From positions 558,001 to 622,000 of the forward strand of contig CAVZAA010000010.1 in NCBI GenBank assembly GCA_963773105.1: DNA of 64,000 bases. Direction: 5' to 3'. A program made the position numbers and the translations under genes. Position 1 is the first letter of the stretch; each line of letters starts with the position of its first letter. Of the stretch, positions 62,752 through 64,000 are shown in pieces. This DNA is from Trebonia sp963773105. Lineage in GTDB: Bacteria; Actinomycetota; Actinomycetes; Streptosporangiales; Streptosporangiaceae. The notes under the pieces were generated by a model. That model worked only from the letters and a program-made list of their open reading frames with translations, was not told where the DNA came from and did no database searches.

Positions 62752-62799
62752 GGCACTCCTTTGTGGTTTCTGAACCTGCATGGATGACATGTCGATCGG

Positions 62800-64000
62800 T
62801 CACTCGCCGCCTGGCCGCTGCCAGACGGCGCCGTGCGGGAACTCGTAGTCGCGGAGGGAAGCGGGCCGGAGGGTGGCGGAGAAGCCGGGCGCGGTCGGCG
62901 CCAGGTAGCGGCCGCCGGTGACGCGCACCGGGTCGGTGAAGTGCTCGTGCAGATGGTCGACGTACTCGAGCACGCGGTCGGTCGATGTCGCCGAGACCGC
63001 GGCGAAGTCGAACATCGCCAGATGCTGGACCAGCTCGCACAGCCCGACGCCGCCCGCGTGGGGGCAGACGGGCACGCCGAACTTGGCCGCCAGCAGCAGG
63101 ATGGCCACGTTCTCGTTGACCCCCGCCACCCGGCAGGCGTCGATGGTCAGGAAGTCGGCCGCGCCCGCCTGCAGCAGTTGCTTGAAGATCACCCGGTTGG
63201 CGACATGCTCGCCCACGGCGATCTTGATCGGCGCGACGGCGCTGCGTATCGCGGCCAGGCCGAGGATCTCGTCCGGGCTGGTCGGCTCCTCGACCCAGTA
63301 CGGGTCCCACGGGGCCAGGGCGGAGATCGCGGCCGTGGCCTCGGCCACCCCCCAGCGCTGGTTCGCGTCCACCGCGATGCGGATGCCCGGTCCGACCGCG
63401 TCCCTGGCCAGCGCCATGCGGCGGGCGTCCATCTCCAGGTCGACGCCGACCTTCAGCTTGATCTGGGTGAATCCGTCGCGGACAGCCTGCTGGGAGAGCC
63501 GGATCAGCTTCTCATCGGAGTAGCCGATCCAACCGGGCGTGCTGGTGTAGGCGGGGTAGCCGGAACGCTCGAGCTCGGCGATCCGCTCGTCCCGGCCCGG
63601 TCGGGCGGCTCGGAGAATGTCCAGCGCCTCCTGCGGGGTCAGCGCGTCCTGCAGGTAGCGGAAGTCGATGAGGTCGACGATCTGCTCGGGGGTCATGTCC
63701 GCCAGTAGTCGCCAGACCGGCTTGCCCGCCACCTTGGCCGCGAGGTCCCACGCCGCGTTGACGACGGTGCCGATGGCCATGTGCATGACGCCCTTTTCCG
63801 GGCCGAGCCAGCGGAGCTGACTGTCACCGATGAGCTCGGCGCTGAAGCCGCCGAGGTCGCCGATGATATCGGCGACCGGCCGGCCGACAATGTGCCCGCG
63901 GAGCGCCTCGATCGCGGTGACCACGACCTCGTTGCCGCGCCCGATCGTGAAGCAGAGGGCGTTCGCTTCAAGGCCGTCGACGTCGGTGCGCAGCACCGCG
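62800..64000 (-). CDS. L-fuconate dehydratase (enolase superfamily), N-terminus outside window
   Basis: About 400 residues are visible; the frame runs off the right edge, so the first 30-40 residues are missing. The barrel carries enolase-superfamily residues: 'FTQIKLKVGVDLEMDARRMA' (K-x-K base), 'IRIAVDANQRWGVAEA' and 'YWVEEPTSPDEILGLAAI' (metal Asp and Glu), and 'VPVCPHAGGVGLCELVQHLA' (His base). These match the L-fuconate dehydratase subgroup closely, including 'FTIGRGNEVV' in the capping domain. It dehydrates L-fuconate to 2-keto-3-deoxy-L-fuconate and is the first visible gene of the operon. Confidence 0.93.
   Translation of the reverse strand, partial: AVLRTDVDGLEANALCFTIGRGNEVVVTAIEALRGHIVGRPVADIIGDLGGFSAELIGDSQLRWLGPEKGVMHMAIGTVVNAAWDLAAKVAGKPVWRLLADMTPEQIVDLIDFRYLQDALTPQEALDILRAARPGRDERIAELERSGYPAYTSTPGWIGYSDEKLIRLSQQAVRDGFTQIKLKVGVDLEMDARRMALARDAVGPGIRIAVDANQRWGVAEATAAISALAPWDPYWVEEPTSPDEILGLAAIRSAVAPIKIAVGEHVANRVIFKQLLQAGAADFLTIDACRVAGVNENVAILLLAAKFGVPVCPHAGGVGLCELVQHLAMFDFAAVSATSTDRVLEYVDHLHEHFTDPVRVTGGRYLAPTAPGFSATLRPASLRDYEFPHGAVWQRPGGE

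Overview
The window comes from a high-GC actinomycete chromosome. The evidence is the GC-rich third codon positions, many GTG starts, 4-nt ATGA/GTGA gene overlaps, an F420-type oxidoreductase, a DUF6457 protein, a 'YDYLLGG' methyltransferase, an MpaB-type oxygenase and a DUF4232 family. An order or genus cannot be named safely from sequence alone. No rRNA, CRISPR array, transposase or integrase was seen. There is one tRNA gene, tRNA-Pro(GGG).

Layout. 1-3.8 kb: the end of a LacI-type regulator, a Tat-exported phosphoesterase, an SDR and a small membrane protein. 3.8-7.4 kb: a FabG-like reductase and two acyl-CoA dehydrogenases, probably one lipid or sterol side-chain degradation unit. 7.6-17.2 kb: a lipoprotein, a large FAD/Fe-S oxidoreductase, a DUF2079 membrane protein, an ABC-2 exporter (one ATPase, two permeases), GtrA and a monofunctional transglycosylase. 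17.3-18.3 kb: tRNA-Pro and, 76 bp downstream, a putative PD-(D/E)XK nuclease with DNA-binding repeats. 18.3-27.1 kb: small and hypothetical genes, a histone-H1-like basic protein, a methyltransferase/MBL pair, four tandem secreted DUF4232 proteins, a YceI protein and a SnoaL-like protein. 27.2-33.1 kb: a complete oligopeptide/dipeptide ABC importer with a fused double ATPase. 33.7-42.7 kb: a Nudix hydrolase, a cell-wall group (membrane protein, three-domain wall hydrolase, DUF4230-like protein), then ChaN-like, MpaB-like and UbiB-like genes. 42.7-45.1 kb: an ADP-ribosylglycohydrolase with a truncated PfkB kinase on one side and a permease fragment on the other. 45.1-48.9 kb: a CGNR regulator, an EamA transporter and RecQ.

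48.9-55.2 kb is a translationally coupled redox operon: an anchored Pro-rich protein, ApbE flavin transferase, a ferric-reductase-like membrane cytochrome, a NuoF-like flavoprotein and a 3Fe-4S ferredoxin. An OmpR-type two-component system follows. It looks like a module moving electrons from cytoplasmic NADH across the membrane, with an unidentified flavinylated acceptor. This and the wall-hydrolase group are the best candidates for an under-described system.

55.2 kb to the right edge is a minus-strand operon for non-phosphorylative L-fucose catabolism: fuconate dehydratase, sugar ABC importer, SDR, aldo/keto reductase, mutarotase, fuconolactonase and a GntR/FCD regulator. Two genes (34.5-35.5 kb and 52.4-53.0 kb) carry one-base frameshifts in GC-rich GGCC contexts. 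These may be assembly errors rather than real lesions.
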